64,000 nt of DNA from JAAYBY01 sp964465385 (GCA_964465385.1 CAYXIM010000001.1:4052-68051), one strand, 5' to 3'; positions 26,484-36,161 are shown, numbered from the stretch's first letter. Numbers and translations: made by a program. Notes: a model not told the origin generated them from the letters alone.

Positions 26484-27689
26484 TTAAATATCAGCACCGC
26501 AGATGCGGGCGGTCTCTGTGGCAATGGCGTACTCTTCATTGGTGGGGACCACCAGGACCACCACAGGAGACTGCTCGGTAGACACAATGGCCTCCCGGCT
26601 GCGGACGGCTGTGTTTTTGTATGGGTCCAGCTGGATGCCCATGTAATCCAACCCTTCACAGGCCCCCCGCCGGATGTCCGGCGTGTTTTCGCCGATACCC
26701 GCCGTGAAGACCACGGCATCAACCCCGCCCATGGCGGCTGCGTAGGCGCCGATGTACTTGCGGCACTGGTACTTGAACAGGTCCAGGGCCAGGGAGGCGC
26801 GTTTGTTGCCCTCTCCTGCCGCTTGATACAAGTCCCTGAAGTCGCTGCTGACCCCTGACAGGCCCAGCACACCCGATTTTTTATTCATGAGGTCATCGAC
26901 CCCCTGGGTGTCCAGCTTTTCCCGCTCCATGATGAAGGTCACGATAGCCGGATCCACATCGCCGCAACGCGTGCCCATGCTCACACCGGCCAATGGGGTG
27001 AAGCCCATGGAGGTGTCCACGCACTGGCCATGGCGAACCGCGGCAATAGAAGAGCCGTTGCCCAGGTGACAGGTGATGATTTTCAGCTTGTCATAAGGCT
27101 TTTGCAAAATGGCGGCCGCCCGCTTGGACACATAGGCGTGCGATGTCCCATGAAAGCCGTACCTGCGGATGCCGTACTGCTCATAGAGCTGGTAAGGCAA
27201 CGCATACATGTAGGCCTGAGACGGCATGGTCTGGTGGAAGGCCGTGTCAAAAACCGCCACCTGCGGGACACCAGGCAAGGCCTCTTCACAGGCTTCAATG
27301 CCGGTCATGTTGGGCGGGTTGTGTAGCGGTGCCAATTCAAAACAGGCGCGAATGGCCCGTTTGACCTCCGGGGTGATCAAAACGGAGGAGGCGAACTTCT
27401 CGCCGCCGTGCACCACCCGGTGACCCACCGCATCGATCTCGTCCATTTTCTTGATGACCCCGTGTTTTTCAGACGTCAAAGCCGCCAAGACCGTCTGGAC
27501 AGCCACCTTGTGGTTGGGCATGTCCACGGCCATTTTATATTCAGGTTTGCCGTTGAGGCTTTGTCGAATCAGGGAGTCTTTGAGCCCGATGCGTTCTGCG
27601 TTGCCCCGAGCCAGCACCTCTCCGGTCAGGGCGTTCAACAGTTGGTATTTTAAAGAAGAGCTGCCTGCATTGATCACCAGTACCTTCAT
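26484..27689 (-). CDS. ackA: Acetate kinase
   Basis: 401 residues. It converts acetyl phosphate and ADP to acetate and ATP. The ASKHA signatures [13 protein letters not shown] at the start, [13 protein letters not shown] and [13 protein letters not shown] are present, with VVHGGEKF near residue 90. The ATG at 27689 lies 3 nt after the pta stop, with GGAGG inside the pta end. Confidence 0.97.
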   Translation of the reverse strand: MKVLVINAGSSSLKYQLLNALTGEVLARGNAERIGLKDSLIRQSLNGKPEYKMAVDMPNHKVAVQTVLAALTSEKHGVIKKMDEIDAVGHRVVHGGEKFASSVLITPEVKRAIRACFELAPLHNPPNMTGIEACEEALPGVPQVAVFDTAFHQTMPSQAYMYALPYQLYEQYGIRRYGFHGTSHAYVSKRAAAILQKPYDKLKIITCHLGNGSSIAAVRHGQCVDTSMGFTPLAGVSMGTRCGDVDPAIVTFIMEREKLDTQGVDDLMNKKSGVLGLSGVSSDFRDLYQAAGEGNKRASLALDLFKYQCRKYIGAYAAAMGGVDAVVFTAGIGENTPDIRRGACEGLDYMGIQLDPYKNTAVRSREAIVSTEQSPVVVLVVPTNEEYAIATETARICGADI

Positions 27690-27692
27690 GCC

Positions 27693-28718
<1,026 letters not shown>

Positions 28719-28740
28719 TCATTCAATCATGCCATCCCAC

Positions 28741-28769
28741 AGTATAGCGGAAGAAGCCCGCTTGATCAA
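28741..28769 (-). promoter_or_regulatory. Sigma-A promoter of pta-ackA(-proS)
   Basis: TTGATC (28769-28764), 17 nt, TATACT (28746-28741) on the minus strand, about 38 nt before the pta ATG. Confidence 0.7.
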
Positions 28770-28780
28770 CCGGTGACGGT

Positions 28781-29332
28781 CTATCGGCGGACGTTTGACC
28801 GAAGCAGCCGGCGAGTCAAATACCAGCCCAGCACAAAGAGACCCAGAAAGATCAGGAGGTCACCGACGCTGATCATGTAAAACCACACCGGGATGATATC
28901 ACCCAAAAAGAGCAGCGGCTCGTTGCCACTTGCCAGAAAATAATGGGGGGCCTGGTCGATTTTAAGGAGGGCTTCCTGGCCAAAGGCCTCGATGGCCCGG
29001 CCAACAGGCATCTGGCCCTGGTTGACCAACATGACCAGGGCGTTGAGCAAGCCACCTGACAGGACCAGCAGGGTGCCTGGTTTTTTTCGGTTGGCCGCCA
29101 AAAAGACCGTGACCGCCGTGTATTGCACCACCAGCACAAGCAGGCGCATGTTGAGTGCGAAAGACCAGGCTGCCAGCCAGCGCTGGACCAGCGCGGAGGC
29201 CAAAAGCAGGGAGCAGGCCACCGCAAGATATAACAAAGGCAAAAGCCTGAAGCGCTTTTGCCAGATGCTCGACCAGCGGCCGCCTGTCAAAAGACCCGCC
29301 CCGATACCCAGGATGCACGCCAGAAAAATCAT
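28781..29332 (-). CDS. DUF5317 family membrane protein
   Basis: 183 residues, about five membrane segments. The blocks NALVMLVNQGQMPVG and FLGDIIPVWFYMISVGDLLIFLG are characteristic of DUF5317, a small integral membrane family of unknown function in Gram-positives. The ATG at 29332 follows GAGGAGTACCT. It lies 30 nt after the HD-GYP gene and may be its partner, by context only. Confidence 0.75.
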   Translation of the reverse strand: MIFLACILGIGAGLLTGGRWSSIWQKRFRLLPLLYLAVACSLLLASALVQRWLAAWSFALNMRLLVLVVQYTAVTVFLAANRKKPGTLLVLSGGLLNALVMLVNQGQMPVGRAIEAFGQEALLKIDQAPHYFLASGNEPLLFLGDIIPVWFYMISVGDLLIFLGLFVLGWYLTRRLLRSNVRR

Positions 29333-29362
29333 AGGTACTCCTCATGTTGCCGCGCCTGCCGG

Positions 29363-30691
29363 TCACTCCAAAAAGACTTCGAGTTCCCCCTGTGAGCGCA
29401 GCCGTTCCATGCCACGAATCAAGGCCCGGACCACATCAGGTGCAAACTGGGTTCCCGAATAGCGCTCCAGTTCATCGATGGCCTCTTCATAGGACATGGC
29501 CGCCCGGTAGGCGCGGTCAGACGTCATGGCATCAAAGGAATCTGCAACCTGAAGGATCTGCGCCTCCAGCTGTTTGCTTTCCTTGGCCGCATCAGCCGGA
29601 TAACCGCTCCCGTCATAGTGGATGTGGTGGGCCCGGATGATTTCGACTTCTTTTCTCAAAAACTGGATGCCCGACAGCATTTGCGCCCCAATGACCGGGT
29701 GGCGTTCAATCTCCTTAAATTCTTCGTCGGTCAGCCGGTCCTGCTTGTTGAGGATGGTTTCCGGGATACCGATTTTACCAATATCATGCAGGAGCGAAGC
29801 GTACTTGAGCACCTTGGTCCGGTTGGCCGGAAGGTGCATTTCCTTGGCAATCAGCTCGCAGTATTTTTCAACCCGCCTGGCGTGGCCGATAGTGTAAGTG
29901 TCTTTGGCTTCAAGAGCGGCCGAAAAGGCCTTGATGGTGTCAATGTAGCTCTTCTGCACCGACATCATGCCCACATACGCATACCGGAAGAGCATGAACG
30001 GCGTGAAGAAGAGCAGCAGGGCCACAAAGCCCAGGGCCTGGTAGACGCCGGACAAAATGATGCCCAGGGCCCCAATGGGAATCATGCTCAGCAAAGACCA
30101 CCTGAAGATTTGCAGCCATTCCTGAAAAACCGTGCGGTTGGCCGGTGAGGACAGGAAAAAATACACCATGATAAACAAGGTGTTGACCAGCACATACACC
30201 ACCAGGGCGGCCAGGATGGCTGGCAGGATCTGAACAATGAGCAAAAAGGTTTCTTCCAGGCCTTTGGGTGCCAGGATCTTGAAGTAACGGCCACCCAGGG
30301 CCTGGTAGACCAGCCCACAGGCCAGAATGGACAGGATGTAGTTGGAGGCGTTCATCAGGCTCTTGTGCAGGGGGGTGTTAAACAGGTGTTCTTTGTAGCC
30401 GCGGTCGTAATCCATGACCGAGAAAAAGGCCATGGAGAAGGCCACCCAGGCAGCCCCAACCAGGCCAAAAAGCAACAAGGCAATGACGCCGATAGCAAAA
30501 GAAATGGAAATGGCCTTGTTTTCATCGATGGCCAGGCTTTGTGATTCGGCAATCACACCCAAAAGCGAAAAGAAAAGGACTTCCACAAACATGGACTTGA
30601 GGCTTTGAAAATCGCGGACCGTTAAGAAAACGAGCGATCCCATGCCCAGCAGGATACAAAAGACCATGTAGCTTGCCACTGATTTGCGCAT
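29363..30691 (-). CDS. Membrane-bound HD-GYP domain protein
   Basis: 442 residues. The N-terminal half (about 1-250) holds seven or so membrane helices with a hydrophilic loop, a sensor-like region. The C-terminal half (about 255-430) is an HD-GYP domain: GHARRVEKY, LLHDIGKIGIPE, HPVIGAQML, HHIHYDGSGYP and ADSFDAMTSDRAYR. Active HD-GYP proteins hydrolyse cyclic di-GMP, and all expected His/Asp ligands plus GYP are present, so activity is likely. GGAGCAGGAT precedes the ATG. The upstream 307 bp hold an inverted-repeat element. Confidence 0.9.
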   Translation of the reverse strand: MRKSVASYMVFCILLGMGSLVFLTVRDFQSLKSMFVEVLFFSLLGVIAESQSLAIDENKAISISFAIGVIALLLFGLVGAAWVAFSMAFFSVMDYDRGYKEHLFNTPLHKSLMNASNYILSILACGLVYQALGGRYFKILAPKGLEETFLLIVQILPAILAALVVYVLVNTLFIMVYFFLSSPANRTVFQEWLQIFRWSLLSMIPIGALGIILSGVYQALGFVALLLFFTPFMLFRYAYVGMMSVQKSYIDTIKAFSAALEAKDTYTIGHARRVEKYCELIAKEMHLPANRTKVLKYASLLHDIGKIGIPETILNKQDRLTDEEFKEIERHPVIGAQMLSGIQFLRKEVEIIRAHHIHYDGSGYPADAAKESKQLEAQILQVADSFDAMTSDRAYRAAMSYEEAIDELERYSGTQFAPDVVRALIRGMERLRSQGELEVFLE

Positions 30692-30733
30692 ATCCTGCTC
30701 CAGTCCAACACAGCTGTCCCTGAAAATCTATAA

Positions 30734-30968
30734 AATAAAATGACAGACCGGTCTTTTGCTTCTTCTCCATCCGTTTGATTGGGGAAGAAGCAAGTGGGTC
30801 AAATAATTCTCCAGTTTGCGCCGGTCGCTAAGACCATTGCCAGCAATGATGCCAGAATACCCAAAACGCGTTTGAATTTCAGCATGTTGAACAACCTCCT
30901 GTTGGGACTCTACCCTTCCGCTATTCAAGTAGGTTGTTCCGCTCCGCTCACCGGTCTGTCATTTTATT
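30734..30968. repeat. 235-bp element bounded by 19-bp perfect inverted repeats
   Basis: The left arm (30734-30752) reads AATAAAATGACAGACCGGT and its exact complement lies at 30950-30968. Inside, on the minus strand, are a 9-bp inverted repeat (30931-30939 with 30889-30897) overlapping a Shine-Dalgarno, a 28-codon ORF, and a 10-bp stem (30784-30793 with 30756-30765). The outer right-hand arm on the minus transcript is followed by U-rich sequence. It fills the 307-bp space between the unknown 31-kb gene and the HD-GYP gene. It could be a miniature mobile element or one structured RNA; I see no obvious target-site duplication. Confidence 0.75.
30799..30885 (-). CDS. Micro-ORF, 28-aa hydrophobic signal-like peptide
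   Basis: ATG at 30885 with AGGAGG 9 nt upstream, stop TGA. The peptide starts MLKFKRVLG (basic), has a hydrophobic core ILASLLAMVLATGA and ends NWRII. This is the shape of a short signal peptide or a small membrane peptide; an AxA-like site could release NWRII. It lacks the cysteine of AgrD-type autoinducers. It sits inside the inverted-repeat element, and its Shine-Dalgarno can pair with upstream AGGTTGTTC (plus-strand 30931-30939). No homologue is recognised. Expression is not proven. Confidence 0.45.
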   Translation of the reverse strand: MLKFKRVLGILASLLAMVLATGANWRII

Positions 30969-30998
30969 GATGTGTTGATGCTGCCCGCTTTTAAAGCT

Positions 30999-31655
30999 TC
31001 ACCGCTTGCCCCGTGGCCTGCCCATGAAACGGTTCAAAGCTGACAACACAGCCATCACGGCCGATTGAACCTCCGTGTCCGGCCGTTTAATGCCCGCTAT
31101 CCCAAACAGGACAGTCTCCTGAAAGGGTTCTGTAAACAGCAGGCTTAAGATGAAACAATCTTCGCCGCCCAGCCGCTGGCGCTGCATGTCCAGCAGGCTG
31201 ATGCCGTAAGAGGGCCCTAGATAGAGGCGAACCGCCTCCAGGCAAGCTTCAACAGCCGCATACAGGCGGTTCTTGCTGGCCAGGGCACTTTTGCCGCTTC
31301 CTTCGAACTGTTCCTGACCCCGGGTCAGGGTCACTGTCGTTTCGACGGCGTAGCTGTCCAGGCTGACCGTGATTCTCTTGATTTGGAGCCGGTCCTCCTG
31401 TTCGTCGGGCACCATCAGCTCGCTGTTGACCTGGGCAACGCTGATCAGCTTGTAGTCGAGATCCAGGCCATGGGCAGACATCAGGGCCGATTGCACGTCA
31501 CGAACCAGCTGCTTGGGTGATTTTGTCAGATCACTGAGAACGTGTATTTCGGTGATATCTCCATGGTCATCCACGACAGTCTTTGCGGCAAGAACGCCGC
31601 TTAGGCGAGCAATCAGGGAATCCAGTTCTGTGCTGAGATCAACTTTTTCCATCAT
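30999..31655 (-). CDS. Unknown protein, 218 aa
   Basis: I do not recognise a family. The start at 31655 (MMEKVDLSTEL) is 9 nt after GGAGGT; the frame runs to 31676. Acidic, soluble, no signal or membrane helix. Two similar alpha/beta halves can be inferred: residues about 1-85 contain VVDDHGDITEIHVLSD and a strand KLISVAQV; residues about 100-210 contain IKRITVSLDSYAVETTVTLTRG and a helix AVEACLEAVRLYLG, then a hydrophobic strand. It has its own promoter and is followed by the inverted-repeat element and the HD-GYP gene. Confidence 0.7.
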   Translation of the reverse strand: MMEKVDLSTELDSLIARLSGVLAAKTVVDDHGDITEIHVLSDLTKSPKQLVRDVQSALMSAHGLDLDYKLISVAQVNSELMVPDEQEDRLQIKRITVSLDSYAVETTVTLTRGQEQFEGSGKSALASKNRLYAAVEACLEAVRLYLGPSYGISLLDMQRQRLGGEDCFILSLLFTEPFQETVLFGIAGIKRPDTEVQSAVMAVLSALNRFMGRPRGKR

Positions 31656-31692
31656 CCGAATCTGACCTCCAATCAAGCCGGTTCCTCATGTG

Positions 31693-31737
31693 TTTCAAGG
31701 GCATCTGCCCTGAAATGCATACTTAGCTACTATTCTA
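31693..31737 (-). promoter_or_regulatory. Promoter and leader hairpin of the 218-aa unknown gene
   Basis: Extended -10 TGT-TAGAAT (hexamer 31737-31732) on the minus strand. The leader then contains a hairpin of 10 bp with one bulge (31715-31693, arms TTTCAGGGCA/TGCCCTTGAAA). Confidence 0.55.
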
Positions 31738-31789
31738 ACATATTCATTCAAAACAATGCGTTTCAATTCCTTTACGGTTTTTTGATTGT

Positions 31790-33082
31790 TTAGCGCAGGG
31801 CGAGCAGGGCCCACAGGTTGTCACAAGCCCAGAGGATCACCGTGTCATCGGCCTCTTGGCGAAAGAGGCCATGGCGCACATCGCTGGTCGGGCTGGTGGC
31901 CTGGTGCCAGAGCAGGCGATCCAGGGCGATCCTGTATAAAGATTCATCCCCGATGATGCGGGCGATCCGTGCGGTCATGGCATAAGCTGGCAGGCTTTCC
32001 TGGTTATTGGTTGGCGTGCCCTGGCTGGGGTGGTAAGCCACATAAAGAGCTGACTGGTTGAGCAGCTGCTTGCGCAGCCAATTGATGCTCTGATCCGGCC
32101 TTTGGCCGTTTTCACACAAATGCAGCACCGTCAGGACGGCCTCTGCTGTGTCCAGTTCCGGCTTGCTTTTGAAAGGCAGGTAGGCCGCCTGGTCCGGCTG
32201 CCAGGCCCAGGCGTAAAGGGGCAGCTGTGAGCCCAGAAAACCGTCCTCGACCAAATCCAGAAAAACCTGATGCCAGCTGGCCCAAGCCGTGTCCACCTGA
32301 ATCAGGAGCTGGACGGCATAAAGATCCAAAGAAGCCAGGCGGATGGCCGGCAGTGGCCGACCGTCATCAGGCTCGGGTATCAAGCTGGGCTTGGGTGTCG
32401 GTGTGGCACCGGGGTCCAAAACAGGGGCAAGCGTTGGCACCAGGGCATGTGCGTCCACCAGGGGTTGCTGGTCAAGGGCCTGCAAGAGGCGGTCCGACAA
32501 GTCCTGCAAGGCCCGGCTGCGGTTTTCATCCGGCCAAAGGGCCATGCTTTGCACCAGCAGGCGGGCCGTTGTCAGGTTGGTGCGCAGCCAATCTTCTGCC
32601 TGCAGGCCGCTCTTGTCCGGGTCATCCAGACGGCTGGCGAACGAACCATCCGCCTGTAAAAAGCCAGCTTCATAGGCCTGCCACCAGGCCACAAAAGCCT
32701 TGTGCTGGCCCTGCTCAAGCCAATAGGCGCCCAAGAGCAGTTGGTCGGATGCCTCAGGGCTTGTGGCCCGCTGGGCCGGCGGTCGCCCGGTCCGGCCGGC
32801 CTGCTGGTACCAGGGGACCAGAAAGGGTCCCTCAAGCAGGAGCCGGGAGGTGGTTTCATACAGGCTGTTGGCCGTTTCCTCTGCCTGGGCCAGGGCTGGC
32901 TGCCCGGATGAAGCACCCGGAAAGGCTGCCTGGTAAGACACAGCCGGTTCAGCGGTCAACAGACCCACCAGGCGGTCACCAAAAAGCAAAAGACCGGCAG
33001 CCAACAATAACAGGAAAGCGGCCAGCCCTGCCAGCCAGCGTTTTCGCCTTCGTTTTTGTCCCCTTGAATGCCGTTCACGCAT
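31790..33082 (-). CDS. Unknown exported, membrane-anchored helical protein (six-hairpin glycosidase-like)
   Basis: 430 residues from the ATG at 33082 (GAGG 6 nt upstream; a GTG at 33094 is also possible). A very basic N-terminus (RGQKRRRKRW) precedes one membrane helix (about 17-38), so the rest is outside the cell. Repeated helical hairpins with many Trp, Tyr and Leu residues (QLLLGAYWLEQGQHKAFVAWW, DTAEAVLTVLHLCENGQ, LWACDNLWALLALR) resemble the (alpha/alpha)6 barrel of family-8-like glycosidases. A proline/threonine linker lies near residues 225-245. No catalytic pair can be assigned, so enzymatic activity is inference. Confidence 0.65.
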   Translation of the reverse strand: MRERHSRGQKRRRKRWLAGLAAFLLLLAAGLLLFGDRLVGLLTAEPAVSYQAAFPGASSGQPALAQAEETANSLYETTSRLLLEGPFLVPWYQQAGRTGRPPAQRATSPEASDQLLLGAYWLEQGQHKAFVAWWQAYEAGFLQADGSFASRLDDPDKSGLQAEDWLRTNLTTARLLVQSMALWPDENRSRALQDLSDRLLQALDQQPLVDAHALVPTLAPVLDPGATPTPKPSLIPEPDDGRPLPAIRLASLDLYAVQLLIQVDTAWASWHQVFLDLVEDGFLGSQLPLYAWAWQPDQAAYLPFKSKPELDTAEAVLTVLHLCENGQRPDQSINWLRKQLLNQSALYVAYHPSQGTPTNNQESLPAYAMTARIARIIGDESLYRIALDRLLWHQATSPTSDVRHGLFRQEADDTVILWACDNLWALLALR

Positions 33083-33171
33083 GGCCATCCTCACCTGTTT
33101 TCGGCTTGCCGCATGCCTTCATCATAGCAGATCAAGGCGTCGCGTCAATCCGCCTGCAGGCAGGGGTCCTG

Positions 33172-33180
33172 TGCTATAAT
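33172..33180 (+). promoter_or_regulatory. Extended -10 promoter of tmcAL, leaderless
   Basis: TGCTATAAT (33172-33180) is a perfect extended -10. The tmcAL ATG begins at 33187, 7 nt after the hexamer, so transcription is expected to start at or within a base or two of the start codon. Confidence 0.75.
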
Positions 33181-33186
33181 CCTAGC

Positions 33187-34470
33187 ATGAACGTCATTGC
33201 CATCATCGCTGAATACAACCCGTTTCACCATGGTCACGCCTACCAGATCCAGGCCGCACGCCAGGAAGCCGGTTCCAACAGTGCGGTCCTGGCCATCTTG
33301 TCTGGCCCGTTCACACAACGGGGTGAACCAGCCCTTTTGGACAAGTGGACCCGCAGCCGCATGGCATTAGCGGGCGGGGTCGATCTGGTGCTTGAACTGC
33401 CCTTTGCTTACGCCTGTGCCAGCGCCGAGCGCTTTGCCAGCGGTGCCGTCAGCTTGTTGGAGGCCAGCGGGCTCAGGAGCACCCTGGTTTTTGGCAGCGA
33501 ATCAGGCCGGCTCCAGGACCTGGACCAGCTGGCTGCCTGGTTGAAACCGGAAAGCCCGGCCTACCGTGAGCAGCTCAAGGCGGGCCTGGCCCTGGGCCTT
33601 TCTTTTCCACAGGCCCGTATGCAGGCCTTGAAAGCCCTGACCGCCGGTGATCCACGGGTGGAGCTGCTGCTGGCACCCAACAACATCCTGGCGGTTGAAT
33701 ACCTCAAGGCCATCCGTGGTTTGGCCAGCGGCCGCATCCAGGCCAAAACCATCACGCGCCTGGGCCAGGGTTACCATGACAGCCATCTGCCAGACACTGC
33801 TGCATATGCAAGCGCCCAGGCCATCCGCCAGGTGGTCCAGGACACCCGATCCGGACAAGGGGGCCTGACGGTCAGCAGCCTGGTCGACGCCCTGATCAAC
33901 CGGATGCCGCTTGAAGCACTGGCTGATTTGATGGCTTGCTACCAGGCCGGGCCGGGTCCGGTCTTCCCCGATGACCTCAGCCTGCCCCTGCTGGCCGCTT
34001 TGCGCGCCCGTTCCGTGCCGGATCTGGCCACCGTTCCCGGTATGCACGAGGGCCTGGCCCAAAGGCTTCACCGGGCCGCCAAATGGGCCCCCGGCAAAGC
34101 ATCATCCCCCTGGGCTTTTCTGGTCCAGCAAGCCAAGACCAGGCGGTTCACCCAGACGCGCATCCAGCGTGCCTTGGTGTCCTTGCTTGCCGGCCTGACC
34201 CGGGAGGACCTGCAGCTTTTCGACCAGGCCGGCGGCCCTGGCTACCTGCGGGTGCTGGGTTTCAACAAACGGGGCCGTTACCTTTTGAAAGTGATGCGCC
34301 GGACCGCCAGCCTGCCGGTTGTCACCCGGGCTTCTGATTTTTCACGTTTGAGGGCACAAACTGCCATCAGCCGCCTGTCTGAGCTGGATATCCTTGCCAA
34401 CGACCTGTGGCACCAGGCGGCAGGCCTGGGCTGTGGATCTGACTTTGACAGACCCGTCATCCTGATATAA
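33187..34470 (+). CDS. tmcAL: tRNA(Met) cytidine acetate ligase TmcAL
   Basis: 427 residues. It activates acetate with ATP and acetylates C34 of elongator tRNA-Met. The nucleotidyltransferase motif EYNPFHHGH lies at residues 9-17, followed by GPFTQRGEPALLDKW and the LPFAYACASAERFASGAV block, all standard for YlbM/TmcAL. The C-terminal half is the tRNA-binding helical part. The frame continues upstream to 32227 but that part is antisense to another gene. There is no ribosome-binding site before the ATG. A link to the acetate-making pta-ackA genes in the same window is only thematic. Confidence 0.93.
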   Translation: MNVIAIIAEYNPFHHGHAYQIQAARQEAGSNSAVLAILSGPFTQRGEPALLDKWTRSRMALAGGVDLVLELPFAYACASAERFASGAVSLLEASGLRSTLVFGSESGRLQDLDQLAAWLKPESPAYREQLKAGLALGLSFPQARMQALKALTAGDPRVELLLAPNNILAVEYLKAIRGLASGRIQAKTITRLGQGYHDSHLPDTAAYASAQAIRQVVQDTRSGQGGLTVSSLVDALINRMPLEALADLMACYQAGPGPVFPDDLSLPLLAALRARSVPDLATVPGMHEGLAQRLHRAAKWAPGKASSPWAFLVQQAKTRRFTQTRIQRALVSLLAGLTREDLQLFDQAGGPGYLRVLGFNKRGRYLLKVMRRTASLPVVTRASDFSRLRAQTAISRLSELDILANDLWHQAAGLGCGSDFDRPVILI

Positions 34471-34504
34471 ACTTATAAGGATTGAATGCAAAGGATGACA
34501 CACC

Positions 34505-35755
34505 ATGGCCAAAAACGTATTTGACACCCTGAAAGAACGGGGGTATATCGCACAAGTCACCCATGAAGCGGATGTCCGTGCCTTGCTGGCACAGCCGGGG
34601 GCAACCTTTTATATTGGCTTTGACCCGACGGCAGACAGCCTGCATGTGGGTCATTTTGTGCAGATGATGGTCATGGCCCACCTGCAGCGTGCCGGGCACC
34701 GGCCCATCGCCCTTTTGGGGGGCGGAACCGGCATGGTCGGAGACCCGTCCGGCCGAAGCGACTTGCGTCAGGTGTTAACCGAGGAAACCATCAGCGAGAA
34801 TGTCAGCCGCTTTCGAACCCAGATGAGGATCCTGCTCGATTTCGACCAGGGCAAAGCCCTCATGCTGGATAATGCCCAGTGGCTTTTACCCCTCAACTAC
34901 ATCGCTTTTCTCCGGGAGATCGGCAGCCAGTTTTCAGTCAACCGCATGTTGACCGCTGAATGTTTTCGCCAGCGGCTTGAAAAGGGCCTGTCTTTTCTCG
35001 AATTCAACTACATGCTCATGCAGGCCTATGATTTTCTGGTTCTCTACCGTGAACACGGTTGCCGGCTGCAGCTGGGTGGGGACGACCAGTGGTCCAACAT
35101 CCTGGCCGGCGTCGACCTGATCCGCCGCAAAGAACAGGCCAGCGCCTACGGCATGACCTTCAAGCTGTTGACAACCCAGTCTGGCACCAAAATGGGCAAA
35201 ACCACTGGCGGCGCCCTCTGGCTGGATCCCGAGAAGACCAGCCCCTTCGACTTCTACCAGTACTGGCGCAACATCGATGACGCAGATGTGGTTAATTGCC
35301 TCAAGCTGTTGACTTTTGTGCCGCTGGCAGACATTGACGCGTACGCGGCCTTGGCCGGCGAGCAGGTCAATGAAGCCAAAAAACGTCTGGCCTATGAAGT
35401 GACCAGCATCGTCCATGGTGCCGATGCGGCAGAAACCGCCTGCCGCCAGGCCAGGGCCCTCTTCGAAGGAGCCGGTCGCTCGGACGACATGCCCACCAGC
35501 CCCCTCAAGGTCTCTCAGGTGGATCAGGGGCTGCCCCTGCTGGATGTGCTCTTGCAGGTTGGCCTGATTCCCTCCAAAGGCGAAGGCCGGCGACTGATCT
35601 CACAAAACGGCTTGTCCATTAACGGCAAGCGGGTCACGGACATCCACCACGTTCTGGGCCACACGGATTTTGAAAACGATGAAGCGATCATCCGCAAGGG
35701 TAAAAAAACCTTCCACCGACTGATCGTCACGCACGAGGACGCCCAACAGACATGA
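34505..35755 (+). CDS. tyrS: Tyrosyl-tRNA synthetase
   Basis: 416 residues. A class I synthetase of the TyrRS-1 type: [11 protein letters not shown] carries the HIGH motif, KMGKT the KMSKS motif, and an S4 RNA-binding domain is at the C-terminus ([14 protein letters not shown]). The ATG at 34505 follows AAAGGATGACACACC and lies 34 nt after tmcAL; the two are likely cotranscribed. No T-box leader is present. Confidence 0.97.
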   Translation: MAKNVFDTLKERGYIAQVTHEADVRALLAQPGATFYIGFDPTADSLHVGHFVQMMVMAHLQRAGHRPIALLGGGTGMVGDPSGRSDLRQVLTEETISENVSRFRTQMRILLDFDQGKALMLDNAQWLLPLNYIAFLREIGSQFSVNRMLTAECFRQRLEKGLSFLEFNYMLMQAYDFLVLYREHGCRLQLGGDDQWSNILAGVDLIRRKEQASAYGMTFKLLTTQSGTKMGKTTGGALWLDPEKTSPFDFYQYWRNIDDADVVNCLKLLTFVPLADIDAYAALAGEQVNEAKKRLAYEVTSIVHGADAAETACRQARALFEGAGRSDDMPTSPLKVSQVDQGLPLLDVLLQVGLIPSKGEGRRLISQNGLSINGKRVTDIHHVLGHTDFENDEAIIRKGKKTFHRLIVTHEDAQQT

Positions 35756-35762
35756 GCGCACG

Positions 35763-35788
35763 AAAAAAGAGTACCCCCGGGGGTACTC
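35763..35788. terminator. Bidirectional terminator between tyrS and rpsT
   Basis: A perfect 20-bp palindrome, GAGTACCCCCGGGGGTACTC (35769-35788), flanked on the left by AAAAAA, which gives a T run to minus-strand transcripts from rpsT. The plus side has a weaker TCCTCTTTC. Confidence 0.88.
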
Positions 35789-35814
35789 TCCTCTTTCAGC
35801 AAGGCAAGCAGGCC

Positions 35815-36084
35815 TTATGGTTTGTCTGTCGCGCTTTGGGCCAGCCGAGCCAGACGGCTCATTTTTCGAGCGGCGTTGTTGCGATGCAACAGGCCCTTGG
35901 CAACCGCCTGGTCCAGCATCCTTTGTGTCTGACGCATCAGGTCCTGCGCCCCTTCTTCGGAATGGATCAGCGCGGCCTGCGTTTTTTTGAGCAGGGTGCG
36001 AAGTTTGCTTTTCTGCATTTTGTTGACAGCCGTTTTGCGTGCAGTCGTCCGCGTGCGTTTGATCGCAGATCGAATATTCGGCAT
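35815..36084 (-). CDS. rpsT: 30S ribosomal protein S20
   Basis: 89 residues, basic and all-helical: MPNIRSAIKRTRTTARKTAVNK at the N-terminus and KGLLHRNNAARKMSRLAR near the end. The ATG at 36084 follows GGAGGTGAACTC; the frame starts at 36102. Monocistronic with its own promoter and terminator. Confidence 0.96.
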   Translation of the reverse strand: MPNIRSAIKRTRTTARKTAVNKMQKSKLRTLLKKTQAALIHSEEGAQDLMRQTQRMLDQAVAKGLLHRNNAARKMSRLARLAQSATDKP

Positions 36085-36132
36085 GAGTTCACCTCCCTGC
36101 ATTAGAATACCTTCGGTTTTTAATCCTGCTGT

Positions 36133-36161
36133 ATTCTATCACGGAAAAACAGGTGTGGCAA
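36133..36161 (-). promoter_or_regulatory. Sigma-A promoter of rpsT
   Basis: TTGCCA (36161-36156), 17 nt, TAGAAT (36138-36133) on the minus strand. Confidence 0.7.

Noticed and set aside
30799..30885. AgrD-type cyclic autoinducer
   Set aside because: The peptide has no cysteine or serine in its C-terminal part and no acidic tail, and no agrB-like gene is adjacent.
30692..30998. c-di-GMP riboswitch upstream of the HD-GYP gene
   Set aside because: The conserved GEMM core sequences are absent; the structure there is dominated by the 19-bp inverted repeat.
32227..33186. 320-codon upstream extension of tmcAL
   Set aside because: Composition is proline/arginine-rich and antisense to the 430-aa gene; family homology begins exactly at the ATG at 33187.
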